From Actinoallomurus liliacearum (GTDB lineage: Bacteria > Actinomycetota > Actinomycetes > Streptosporangiales > Streptosporangiaceae): 64,000 nucleotides of DNA. The notes below the pieces were generated by a model. It made no database searches, was not told the DNA's origin, and worked only from the letters and a program-made list of their open reading frames with translations. The DNA lies in contig NZ_BAABHJ010000027.1 of NCBI RefSeq assembly GCF_039542035.1, positions 1 to 64,000 of the forward strand. Direction: 5' to 3'. Positions 23,578 to 31,620 of the stretch are shown here, piece after piece (within the stretch, counting starts at the first letter, position 1; every line of letters begins with the position of its first letter). The position numbers were made by a program, and so were the translations under genes.

Positions 23578-24531
23578 TCAGCGCGCCGGGCCGGTGTCCT
23601 CCGCCGGTTCGGCGGGGCCGTCGGCAAGGTCGGCGCCATCCTGGTCGGCGCCGTCACCGAGGTCACCGAGGTCGGCGAGGTCGGCGAGGTCGGCGACGAG
23701 GACGAGCCGGTCGGCGAGGCCGGCGTACCGGAGGCGCTCGCGCAGCGAGGATTCCCCCAGGACGACGATGAGCCGCGCGGCCGGGTCCTGCTCGACGCGG
23801 TGCTGCAGACCGGACAGCGTGGCGATTCCCGCGGTGTCCCAGTAGGCGACCGCGCGCAGGTCGAGGATCAGCTCCGCGCGGGAGTCGGCCATCAGGTCGG
23901 TGGCGGTGCCGAGGAGTTCGGCTCCCGCCTTCCGATCGAAATCTCCGGTCGCGGTGAGGATCAGCCGCGGCCGGCCCGCCGGTGTGCCGTCCCGCACCGC
24001 TCGGGTGGTCAGGCGGAACGGCGGGCGGGGCCCGGGCTCGGGCAGCGCGAACGTCAGGACGACGTGGGTACCGGTCCGGTCGGAGCGGAGGCTGACAGCG
24101 TCGGCGGCGCAGCGGATCAGCCACAGGCCGTGCCCGCGCTGGTAGGGCCACCGGTCGGTGGGGTCGTCGGGAGGCGGTGACGCCGCCGACGGCGCGCCGT
24201 CGTCGTCGACCTGGCAGCGGAGTCGCCCGGAAAGGCGCCAAACGCGTGCTCGTCCGGTCCCGGCACCGTGCCGGATGGCGTTGGTGGCCAGCTCGTGCAC
24301 GCAGATCACGGCGTCCTCCGCCCGGCCCTGCGGCATGCCCGCCGCGACCGCGTGCGCCTCGACCGCCGAACGCAGCGCGTACAGGGAGTCGCCGTCGAAG
24401 ACCTGGTCCAGGATCGGCGGCTCCGGCGGCTCGGCCTGCTCCGGCGCCGCGCCGACCGTACTCGATGGTTCGCTCTTCTCCCCGCTCCCAAGGTCGGGGC
24501 GGCGGGGATCGTGCGGAGCGTCGTGCGTCAT
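23578..24531 (-). CDS. Anti-sigma-type serine kinase (HATPase) fused to a STAS domain
   Basis: A 317-residue fusion of two partner-switching modules. Residues about 45-165 are an RsbW-type ATPase with the N-box HELATNAIRHG (79-89) and GHGLWLIR. Residues about 185-285 are a STAS anti-anti-sigma domain, with DTAG in place of the usual D-S-S/T-G phosphoacceptor loop. The tail is a run of Asp-Leu-Ala/Gly repeats encoded by near-perfect 9-base DNA repeats. The start overlaps the stop of the MEDS-STAS gene as ATGA. Carrying kinase and antagonist in one chain suggests self-regulated control of a stress sigma factor; no sigma gene is in the window. Confidence 0.85.
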   Translation of the reverse strand: MTHDAPHDPRRPDLGSGEKSEPSSTVGAAPEQAEPPEPPILDQVFDGDSLYALRSAVEAHAVAAGMPQGRAEDAVICVHELATNAIRHGAGTGRARVWRLSGRLRCQVDDDGAPSAASPPPDDPTDRWPYQRGHGLWLIRCAADAVSLRSDRTGTHVVLTFALPEPGPRPPFRLTTRAVRDGTPAGRPRLILTATGDFDRKAGAELLGTATDLMADSRAELILDLRAVAYWDTAGIATLSGLQHRVEQDPAARLIVVLGESSLRERLRYAGLADRLVLVADLADLADLGDLGDGADQDGADLADGPAEPAEDTGPAR

Positions 24532-25454
24532 CGTCGGCTCACATCGACATTCGGCAGGTCGGCGGCGCCCAGGATCACGAACCGGGACTCGATCGCCGGG
24601 TGGCAGTGCAGGACCATGCGGCGGGACCGCGGCATGCTGCGGGCCGCCTCCAGGATCAGGCGGGTGATGGACACGTCGATGAAGGTGAGATCCGCCATGT
24701 TGACGGTGATGTCGCCGTCGACCCGGATCGCCTCGGCCAACGCCAGCGAGAGCGGCTCCTGGGCCTGCACGTCGATCTGGCCGGCGATGCGGATCCCGGG
24801 CGGCGCGTACTGGCGGCAGATCCGCAGCAGTTCGTCGTCGTGGTAGGTGGCCGCCGCGACCGAATGCGTGTGGAACGGCGCGACCGAGGCGAGGGTGACG
24901 GGGTCGAACCGGTCCCGGTCGTACTGGCACAGCACCGACAGCGCGCCGGTGGTCTCGCTCCCGGCACCGCGGCCGTCGGCCGTCCGCTCGGCCGGCTCGC
25001 CGACCAGCGCGGCGATCTCCTGCTCGAAGGCGGGGAGCTGCTCGATGCCGGCGATCGGCCGCAACGCCCATCCCATGTCCAGGGCGATCCGCAGCGCCGG
25101 ATAGCCCTTTCGGCGGGTCAGCTCCACCTGTTCGCGCAGCCAGCCCACGGCCCGTCCGACGTCGAACGCGCGACCGGCCGTCAGACCCTCCTGGCAGCCG
25201 ACCACCGTGATCGGCCCGATCCCGTCCGCGGCCGGCCGGCCCGGGACGTCCGTGGGGTCGAATCCGCGCCGGCCCAGCTCGGCCGCCGCCTCGTGCGGGG
25301 TGTCGCTGAGCCAGATCACGCGTGCTCCCCCCGTCAGTCCGTCGCGGACGAACGCGGTGGTCAGATCGGCGAGCTCTTCGGCCTCCCCGAAGGTCAGGCA
25401 GGCGTGATCATGGACGGTCAGATCCGTGATCTGAGCCTCTGTGTCCGCGCCCAC
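24528..25454 (-). CDS. MEDS-STAS sensor/anti-sigma factor antagonist
   Basis: A 308-residue protein with an N-terminal MEDS sensory domain (HDHACLTFGEAEELADLTTA, then RVIWLSD) of about 180 residues and a C-terminal STAS domain (GDITVNMADLTFIDVSITRL near 250). I choose the GTG at 25454 as start because MEDS similarity begins just after it and a purine-rich GAGGTGG precedes it; the frame is open for another 120 codons of composition-biased sequence. MEDS domains bind small ligands or hydrocarbons in sensory proteins. In an operon with the HATPase-STAS protein it is probably the input arm of a partner-switching stress pathway. Confidence 0.85.
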   Translation of the reverse strand: MGADTEAQITDLTVHDHACLTFGEAEELADLTTAFVRDGLTGGARVIWLSDTPHEAAAELGRRGFDPTDVPGRPAADGIGPITVVGCQEGLTAGRAFDVGRAVGWLREQVELTRRKGYPALRIALDMGWALRPIAGIEQLPAFEQEIAALVGEPAERTADGRGAGSETTGALSVLCQYDRDRFDPVTLASVAPFHTHSVAAATYHDDELLRICRQYAPPGIRIAGQIDVQAQEPLSLALAEAIRVDGDITVNMADLTFIDVSITRLILEAARSMPRSRRMVLHCHPAIESRFVILGAADLPNVDVSRR

Positions 25455-25867
25455 CGACCCACCTCTTCCGCCGTGCACCGGCCCACCACGATCCCTGACG
25501 CGGTGAAACCATAAGAATCTAGTCTCTCGCAGGACTCCGCCGCGTCGAGAACGCGGGTCCCGCGACGCCCTCGACGAGCGCCCGGGTACGGCTCCCGTCG
25601 CGCGGCGCACGCGCCGGCCCACCGGCCCTTGTACGGCGCGGCGCCCGGCCGCGCCGACGGTCGCCCTCCGGAGCGCGGGGCTACCTGAAGTGAGGATGTG
25701 GCGGCACACCGCTGCCGTCACCATGGTGTGTGTGCTTCCGTCCCGGTCGGCGCGGCCGTACGCCGACCGTGGCCCCGGCGCCGGAGGCCGCCGAGCCGCC
25801 GCCGACGCCTCTCGTATCACACCGTGTCCCTCGTCCGGCTGACCGGACCTGAGGGGAGGTGAACCGA
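25455..25867. other. Intergenic region between the partner-switching pair and the pyruvyl transferase gene
   Basis: These 413 bases separate divergent genes and must hold both promoters. I see a 10-bp palindrome CACCATGGTG at 25719-25728 flanked by CACAC/GTGTG, and an AT-rich TAGATT-like stretch near 25520 on the minus strand that could be a -10 box. No coding sequence, RNA gene or convincing -35/-10 pair was found. Confidence 0.4.
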
Positions 25868-27001
25868 ATGTCGGATGATGACCGGCACGAACTCCGGATC
25901 GGAGTGCTCGGATCGTACGGGGGCCTGAACCTCGGCGACGAAGCCATCCTCGCCTGTGTTCTGGACAGCCTTCGGCAGATACGACCGGCTGCGGAAAGGG
26001 TCGTCTTCAGCCGTCACCCAGAACACACCCAGAACCGTTTCGGCATCCCGGCGGTGGCCTACGCCGGGGTCTCCCAGGGGCAGCTCCTCGAGGCGGAGGC
26101 CGGGCTGGACCTGCTCGTCCTCGGCGGTGGCGGAATCCTGCACAACGGCCTCGCGGCCTCGGTCATGCGGCCCGTACGCCTGGCGCACCAGTTGGGCATC
26201 CCCACGTTCGGCTACGCGATCGGGGCCGGACCGCTGACCGGCCACGAGGAGATCGACGTCGTGCGGGAGGTCATCGACCGGATGACCGACCTCACGGTCA
26301 GGGATCAGGAGTCGATCCTCGTCCTGGAAGGGATGGGGATCACCCGGCAGATCTCGGCGACCGCCGACGCGGCGGTGCTGCTGGAGCCGGAGGAGTTCAC
26401 GGAGGAGATGCTGATCCGCGAGGGGATCGACGCTCAGACGCGTCTCGTCGGGATCTCGGTGCGCGAACCCGGGGGCGCGGCCGACAACCTCGACGAGAGG
26501 ACCTACCACGGTCTGATCGCGGAGATCGCGGACTTCATGACCTGCAGATACAACGCCCAAGCGGTGTTCGTTCCGATGGAGCGGGGCGACATCGCCCACG
26601 CGCACGCGGTGCTGTCGGCGATGAGCGCGCCGGAGAACGCGCGGATCCTCAACCGCCCCTACAGCCCCGGCCAGATCGCGGGGCTGATGCGGCACCTGGA
26701 CTTCGCGGTCGGCATGCGACTGCACTTCCTGATATTCGCCGCCTGCGCCGGGGTGCCGGTGCTGCCCCTGCCTTACGCCGGCAAGGTCTTCGACTTCGCG
26801 CAGACGGTCGGCGCGCCGGCGCTCACCGGCATCGCGAAGAGCCAGGCCGGACCGCTGCTGGCCCAGCTCGACCGGCTGTGGGACGAACGGCACGCGTGCA
26901 CCGACCGACTGCGGCAGCGCTTCCAGTACCTGCGCGAGCGCGCGCGGGAGAACCAGGAGCGGTGCCGCACCCTCATCGACCGTCTGGATCCGGTTTCCTG
27001 A
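25868..27001 (+). CDS. Polysaccharide pyruvyl transferase-family protein (CsaB-like)
   Basis: A 377-residue member of the polysaccharide pyruvyl transferase family. It has the GT-B-like two-lobed pattern: LGSYGGLNLGDEAILACVLD at the N-terminus, LLVLGGGGILHNG near residue 80, FGYAIGAGPL near 118, and the C-terminal binding lobe with GMRLHFLIFAACAGVPVLPL near 285. The family moves pyruvyl groups from phosphoenolpyruvate to sugars, for example the wall pyruvylation that anchors SLH-domain proteins. The ATG at 25868 is eight bases after GGGAGG; an in-frame GTG at 25859 is possible. Its stop shares a base with the next start (TGATG), tying it to the beta-helix protein. Confidence 0.88.
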   Translation: MSDDDRHELRIGVLGSYGGLNLGDEAILACVLDSLRQIRPAAERVVFSRHPEHTQNRFGIPAVAYAGVSQGQLLEAEAGLDLLVLGGGGILHNGLAASVMRPVRLAHQLGIPTFGYAIGAGPLTGHEEIDVVREVIDRMTDLTVRDQESILVLEGMGITRQISATADAAVLLEPEEFTEEMLIREGIDAQTRLVGISVREPGGAADNLDERTYHGLIAEIADFMTCRYNAQAVFVPMERGDIAHAHAVLSAMSAPENARILNRPYSPGQIAGLMRHLDFAVGMRLHFLIFAACAGVPVLPLPYAGKVFDFAQTVGAPALTGIAKSQAGPLLAQLDRLWDERHACTDRLRQRFQYLRERARENQERCRTLIDRLDPVS

Positions 27002-28644
27002 TGTCCACAGACCCTTTCTTCCACAACGCGCTCGAGCACGGGCTGGTCGGTGACGGAAAGGCCAACGACCAGCCCGCCCTGCAGGACCTGGTCGACAAGC
27101 TCGGGGACGCCTACCTGGACGATGGCCAGCCGCGCACCATCTTCTGCCCGGCGGGCCGCTACTCGATCCGCGACCGGGGCACCGTCTGGCGCAGCGGCAT
27201 CTCCCTGATCGGGGCCGGCCCGGCGGCCACACGGTTCTCCCTGGCGAACCCCGGCGACCCGACCACCGCCACCCCACTGGCCTACTTCACCACGCTGCAA
27301 CACGGCGCCGGTCGCCACAACCACGTCGCCGACTGCACCTTCGCGCACTTCGAGATCGACGGCTCCGGCGTGATCCTCTCCGAGTACGACGTGCTGGCCA
27401 AGGGACTCGGCCTGCAGTACGTCCTCCGGGGGAGATTCCGTGATCTTTACATCCACGACACTCCGGCCACCGGGTTCGGCTGCGACTTCCTGCAGGACAC
27501 CTTCGTCGAGAACCTGCTGGTCGTCCACTGCGGGCGGCTTGAGCGCAGCGGCGAGTGGCTGGGTGGTGCCGGCATCGGCATCGGCACCGGCGGCTGGGGC
27601 TCCGTCGAACGCTGCACGGTCTCCTCATGCACCACCGTGCGCAACGGCACCAATGGCATCTTCTTCGAACTGCAGAACCGGGAGTGGCCGCGGACCCGCG
27701 GCATACGTGTCATCGGCTGTCACTCGGAGAGCAATCGCTTCGGCCTCTCCGACTGGGGCACGGACGGACTGGTCGTCTCCGGCTGCACCCTGATCGGCAA
27801 TCACCAGGCCGGTTACGACGTCTCAGCCCTGGGCACGTCCGCCGTCGCCGGACGCGGCGGGGTCATCACCGGCTGCGTCATCGAGCACAACGTCTGGGAT
27901 GGTGTCGCGATCGGCAATACCCCGGGCCCCTACACGTTGGCGGGCAACCGCATCAGCCGCAACGGCCGTTACGGGTACTGGCAGCACAACCTGGCCGCGG
28001 GCCCTCAGGAGGCGGCCGACAACATGATCATCGATGCCAACGAGTTCTGGGACAACGGCCTCGACGGCATCTTCGTCGACTCGGCGCTCGCCGACCCGGA
28101 CATCGCCGGCAACCGCATCCGCAGCAACGGCCGGCAGTGCGAGCCGGCGGCGGAAGGTCAGGGCGACACGGTGTTCTACACGGCGCACTCGTTGATGGAC
28201 ACCTCGGCCGCCTGGCGCACGGACGGGCACATCGGCAAGTGGGTCACTGCCGGCGGCCAACAGGCCGTCGTGATCGGCAACACCGCCACCGAACTCATCC
28301 TCGCGCCCTCCCGTCCCGGTGCCGCCACCGCATGGTCCGAGGGCACACCGAATCCCGGCGTACCGTACAGACTGCCCTACGCACCCGAGGTCAGAGCCGG
28401 CATCACGCTGGCCGCAAGCGTGCACAGTCCCTCGATCCACGACAACCGCGTATGGGACGGCGAAGCTCGCAAGACCCAGACCCACGGGCTGGTCATCACC
28501 GATCGCGGGACCTGCGGTGTCGCGTGGGTCCACGACAACGACTTCGGCGGGAACGGCGTCGCCGCCGTACGCTTCGACACCGAGCCCTCCGGTGGTTGCT
28601 GGCACCACAACCACGGCCTGGACGAATGTCCCAACAGCGCATGA
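27001..28644 (+). CDS. Right-handed parallel beta-helix protein (pectate lyase-like)
   Basis: A 547-residue repeat protein. It opens with ALEHGLVGDGKANDQPALQD, the N-terminal capping motif of many pectate-lyase-like and phage tail-type beta-helices, then runs through Asn/Gly-rich rungs such as GVITGCVIEHNVWDGVAIGN, YTLAGNRISRNGRYGYWQHN and DANEFWDNGLDGIFVDSALA. About residues 395-470 interrupt the helix. No signal peptide is visible. The fold usually binds or cleaves carbohydrate; catalytic residues cannot be assigned. Its one-base overlap with the pyruvyl transferase gene suggests both act on the same glycan. A hairpin at 28649 ends the operon. Confidence 0.88.
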   Translation: MSTDPFFHNALEHGLVGDGKANDQPALQDLVDKLGDAYLDDGQPRTIFCPAGRYSIRDRGTVWRSGISLIGAGPAATRFSLANPGDPTTATPLAYFTTLQHGAGRHNHVADCTFAHFEIDGSGVILSEYDVLAKGLGLQYVLRGRFRDLYIHDTPATGFGCDFLQDTFVENLLVVHCGRLERSGEWLGGAGIGIGTGGWGSVERCTVSSCTTVRNGTNGIFFELQNREWPRTRGIRVIGCHSESNRFGLSDWGTDGLVVSGCTLIGNHQAGYDVSALGTSAVAGRGGVITGCVIEHNVWDGVAIGNTPGPYTLAGNRISRNGRYGYWQHNLAAGPQEAADNMIIDANEFWDNGLDGIFVDSALADPDIAGNRIRSNGRQCEPAAEGQGDTVFYTAHSLMDTSAAWRTDGHIGKWVTAGGQQAVVIGNTATELILAPSRPGAATAWSEGTPNPGVPYRLPYAPEVRAGITLAASVHSPSIHDNRVWDGEARKTQTHGLVITDRGTCGVAWVHDNDFGGNGVAAVRFDTEPSGGCWHHNHGLDECPNSA

Positions 28645-28648
28645 GCCC

Positions 28649-28664
28649 GTCCGGCCCGCCGGAC
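28649..28664 (+). terminator. Hairpin after the beta-helix gene
   Basis: GTCCGG-CCCG-CCGGAC is a perfect 6-bp stem with a four-base loop beginning four bases past the stop codon. It is followed by ATCAAAACCC rather than a U-tract. Short and GC-only, it fits a weak intrinsic terminator. Confidence 0.5.
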
Positions 28665-28733
28665 GCATCAAAACCCTGTCCTGGCCGCCGGGCGCATCCC
28701 CACATCGGGCGGGTCGCCGGACGTCCCGGTCCG

Positions 28734-29165
28734 CTAGGGCAGCATGGCGGCGAGGTCCTTCGGCAGCTCCGCCTTGATGTCCTCCCACTCGCCCTCGGCG
28801 ATGTAGATCCTGAGCGCCTCCACGACCGCGCGTACCAGATCCTCCGTGCCGCCGTGGATCTCGTACGGCGGCATCTCCGCCCGTACCTGGTCGAGGAACT
28901 CGTTCTTGTGCATCTTCTTCGGCACCTGGCTCGGGCGCCATCCGTCGTAGTACATCCCGCGCACGAGCATCGGCAGCTGGGCTGCGAAGTCGACGGCCTC
29001 GTCGACCGTCAGTCGATCGCGCAGCGCGTGCAGTACCGCGCGCAAGGCGTTGTAGGACTGGTTACGCCGTTCCTTCGGCCAGTCGTAGGACTCTTCGATC
29101 AGGTGCAGGATGCGATTCGTCTTGTCGACGGTGGTGTCGATGGAGTGGTATCCGGTCTGGGGCAT
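28734..29165 (-). CDS. DUF2267 protein
   Basis: A 143-residue protein of the DUF2267 family. The ATG at 29165 is chosen because GGAGG stands seven bases upstream. The motifs TNRILHLIEESYDWPKERRN, ALRAVLHALRDRLTVDEAVD, AQLPMLVRGMYYDGWRPSQV and FLDQVRA follow the family's usual order and length. DUF2267 proteins are alpha-helical and frequently found in stress or hypoxia regulons of actinobacteria; no reaction is known. Here the gene stands at the left edge of the chaperone-rich stress island, which agrees with that reputation. Confidence 0.88.
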   Translation of the reverse strand: MPQTGYHSIDTTVDKTNRILHLIEESYDWPKERRNQSYNALRAVLHALRDRLTVDEAVDFAAQLPMLVRGMYYDGWRPSQVPKKMHKNEFLDQVRAEMPPYEIHGGTEDLVRAVVEALRIYIAEGEWEDIKAELPKDLAAMLP

Positions 29166-29413
29166 CGCAGCGCCTCCGTTCCTTCGGCGTCGCACCGCCC
29201 TCCATCGCGCCGCCCTTGCCCTCGGTCACCTGCAGCAATCGTGGGCAACCGTCTCTTTTGCCGGATTTTTCCTCCCCGTCGGGCAGTCCTCCCACGGACG
29301 AACGTGGTGCCGACGTCGTCCTGCACGTACTGCACGTCATAGTCGGCGATCCAGCGGTGACCGCAGCGTCCGCAGACGAACCTGAAGCGCTCCACGGCGA
29401 CATCGACCAGCAT
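29099..29413 (-). pseudogene. Zinc-ribbon small protein, probably degenerate at its C-terminus
   Basis: From an ATG at 29413 the frame reads MLVDVAVERFRFVCGRCGHR and WIADYDVQYVQ. This resembles the N-terminus of a conserved actinobacterial zinc-ribbon protein, with one CxxC pair. The second cysteine pair expected downstream is absent, and from about residue 45 the sequence is Arg-rich and overlaps the DUF2267 gene by 67 bases in another frame. There is only a weak ribosome site. I read it as a frameshifted or truncated copy rather than a working gene. Confidence 0.35.
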
Positions 29414-29566
29414 CGTCGTCGCGTCACCCGCAGGTCTCGAACGTCCCTTCGCACCATTCTCGCCCCCGGCCGCCCGCGGACGAAGCCGGGCGGAGCCGCG
29501 CGGGCTTGTCGGCGTTTGCGGGCGCGTTGAGCCTGGAAGAGGTTCACCGAGGGGAACGGGGGCCTG

Positions 29567-30412
29567 ATGAAGTTCGGAGTCGCGACATTCGTCACCGACG
29601 AGGGGATCGCGCCGGCGGACCTGGGACGCGTGCTCGAGGAGCGCGGTTTCGAGTCCCTGTTCGTCGCCGAGCACACGCATATTCCGGTGAACCTGGAGTC
29701 GCAGTGGCCGGAGGGCGACGAACTGCCCCGGAAGTACTACCGGACCTTGGATCCCTTCGTGGTCCTCACGTCCGCGGCCGAGGCGACCGAGCGGCTTCTG
29801 GTCGGCACCGGCATCCTCCTCCTCGTCGAGCGCGACCCGATCGTGACGGCCAAGGAGATCGCGAGCCTGGACCGCGTCTCGGCCGGTCGCGTCGTCGTCG
29901 GAGTCGGCGCCGGGTGGAACCGCGAGGAGATGCGCGACCACGGTACCGATCCCAGGACCCGCGTCGAACTGCTGCGGGAACGGATCCTCGCGATGCGGGA
30001 GATCTGGACCCGGGACGAGGCCGAGTTCCACGGCCGGTTCGTGAACTTCGACCCGATCTACTGCTGGCCCAAACCGGTGCAGCGGCCGCATCCGCCGATC
30101 CTCGTCGGCGGCAGTGGGCCAACGACGTTGGACCGGGTCCTGGAATACGGCGACGGCTGGATGCCGACCTACGGGCTGGGCACCGACGAGATCGCCCGCA
30201 GGACCGCCGAGCTGGAGCAGCGCGCGACGGAGGCCGGCCGGGGGCACCTCCCCGTGTCCGTCTACGCCGTGCCCGCCGATCGTGAGGTGGTCGCCCGGCT
30301 GGCGGAGGCCGGCGTCGAGCGCGCGCTGTTCGACCTGCCGACGGCCCCGGCCGAGGAGACCCGGCGGGCCCTGGACGAGTTCGCGCGGATCGCCGGGTCG
30401 TTCCGGGACTGA
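29567..30412 (+). CDS. Luciferase-like (LLM class) probable F420-dependent oxidoreductase
   Basis: A 281-residue TIM-barrel protein of the bacterial-luciferase-like family. It opens with KFGVATFVTDEGIAPADLGR and ERGFESLFVAEHTHIPVN, then VGTGILLLVERDPIVTAKEI, SLDRVSAGRVVVGVGAGWN and PHPPILVGGSG. The GVGAGWNREEM and HTHIPV stretches match the actinobacterial subgroup assigned to coenzyme F420. The substrate is unknown. It stands alone between the DUF2267 and DUF1931 genes, with about 150 bases of non-coding sequence before it. Confidence 0.9.
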   Translation: MKFGVATFVTDEGIAPADLGRVLEERGFESLFVAEHTHIPVNLESQWPEGDELPRKYYRTLDPFVVLTSAAEATERLLVGTGILLLVERDPIVTAKEIASLDRVSAGRVVVGVGAGWNREEMRDHGTDPRTRVELLRERILAMREIWTRDEAEFHGRFVNFDPIYCWPKPVQRPHPPILVGGSGPTTLDRVLEYGDGWMPTYGLGTDEIARRTAELEQRATEAGRGHLPVSVYAVPADREVVARLAEAGVERALFDLPTAPAEETRRALDEFARIAGSFRD

Positions 30413-30519
30413 GACACGCCGGCACCGACCCGTACCCGACACGGGCCTACGACCTACCCGGATGTGGGATGCCGGGCGCGGCCCCCGCGGTCCAGGCTCG
30501 ACACTGGGAGGTGGTATCC

Positions 30520-30969
30520 ATGCCCCCGACCGGCATACCCCAGTTCCAGCGTCTCTTCCGAGCGGCGGCGAGCCTGGACGTCGACAAGGACGATCTCAAA
30601 CGTTACGACGACTTCATCGACGGCAAGACCCACGACCTGCTCCTGATCGGCCAGGCGCACGCCAGGGCGAACGCCCGTGACGTCATCCAGCCACACGACC
30701 TGCCCGTGACGAAAGGGCTGCAGGAGTGCGTCCACGAGTTCCGCAGGCTCGACGAGGGGATCGACGTCGAGTCCCTGCTCGAACGGCTCGCGAAGCGCCC
30801 TCCGCTCGAACTGGCCGTCGCGGAGGAGACCGAGGAAAGGCTTCCCGAGCTCGCGGGCGGGCTGACAGTGGCGCTCGCCCGCGCTTTCAAACTCATCGAC
30901 ACGAACTTGAAGAACCCGCACACCGAGCACTGGGAGCGAGTCACCCGCGTGTTCGATCTCCTGCTCTAG
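30520..30969 (+). CDS. DUF1931 double histone-fold protein
   Basis: A 149-residue protein of the DUF1931 family, whose known structure (Aquifex Aq_328) is two histone folds in one chain. The ATG at 30520 follows GGAGG at eight bases. The first fold spans FQRLFRAAASLDVDKDDLKR to HDLPVTKGLQECVHEF and the second LDEGIDVESLLERLAKRPPL to the C-terminus. Whether these bacterial proteins bind DNA like archaeal histones is not established. The gene opens the chaperone run, 131 bases ahead of hsp20, which suggests induction under stress. Confidence 0.88.
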   Translation: MPPTGIPQFQRLFRAAASLDVDKDDLKRYDDFIDGKTHDLLLIGQAHARANARDVIQPHDLPVTKGLQECVHEFRRLDEGIDVESLLERLAKRPPLELAVAEETEERLPELAGGLTVALARAFKLIDTNLKNPHTEHWERVTRVFDLLL

Positions 30970-31100
30970 ACCCGCGCCGGCCACGACCGCTCCGGCCGGA
31001 GGCGTGATGTCTACCAGGTCGGAGGATGTGGCGGTCCTGTTCGAAGAGCGAGTTTCGATAGTGAAGGCGCTTTCAGCCAGGAGGCCAGGAGGTCTGAGCC

Positions 31101-31553
31101 ATGGCACCGCCGATGACACGCCGGCATCAGCCCGGCACCGCCCTCTCGGGCAGGTCAGGGGAGTTCGCCGACGTCTACGACCAAATGGGCGAGCTGCTGA
31201 ACGCCGCGTTCGGCGGTCTCGGGGAAGAGCTCCCCTGGGTGCCGCTCGCGGACGTGTACGAAACCAAGGACGCGTACGTCATCGAGGCCGAGCTGCCCGG
31301 TGTGCGCAAGGACGCGGTCGACATCGAGCTGGAGGACCGCGAGCTCGTCATCACGGGCGACATCGTCGAGCGGGAGGGACGTGGCCTGTTCCGCCGGAGA
31401 GAACGGCGGACCGGCAGGTTCGAGCTTCGCACGCACCTGCCCGGCGAGATCGATCCCGACGGCGTGCAAGCGAGCCTCTCTGAGGGCGTGCTGACCGTGC
31501 GCGTTCCCAGGTCGACGACGGAGAGGCAACGGCGAATAGAGATCTCGGACTGA
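31101..31553 (+). CDS. Hsp20/alpha-crystallin small heat shock protein
   Basis: A 150-residue small heat shock protein. The alpha-crystallin domain covers about residues 47-140: PLADVYETKDAYVIEAELPG, DIELEDRELVITGD, and the closing strand LSEGVLTVRVPRS. The variable N-terminal arm is 46 residues; the C-terminus ends RRIEISD, with an I-x-I-like tail used in oligomer formation. It holds unfolding proteins for DnaK and ClpB, both encoded directly downstream. A GGAGG stands eight bases before the ATG. Upstream I find neither HAIR nor CIRCE; a TCGAA-N8-TTCGA repeat (31041-31058) is the only symmetric element. Confidence 0.93.
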   Translation: MAPPMTRRHQPGTALSGRSGEFADVYDQMGELLNAAFGGLGEELPWVPLADVYETKDAYVIEAELPGVRKDAVDIELEDRELVITGDIVEREGRGLFRRRERRTGRFELRTHLPGEIDPDGVQASLSEGVLTVRVPRSTTERQRRIEISD

Positions 31554-31620
31554 GCGATGCGGCCGGTCCCGGCGTTCGGCCGAAGGCCGGGAACCCGCCG
31601 GACCGGTCGAGGAGGAAGGA

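Noticed and set aside
25681..25947. Minus-strand small gene in the gap before the pyruvyl transferase
   Set aside because: It overlaps the start of the pyruvyl transferase gene, has no ribosome site and no recognisable protein.
30970..31620. HAIR (CTTGAGT-N7-ACTCAAG) or CIRCE operator for the chaperone genes
   Set aside because: Neither was found upstream of hsp20 or dnaK; only an unrelated TCGAA-N8-TTCGA repeat is present.
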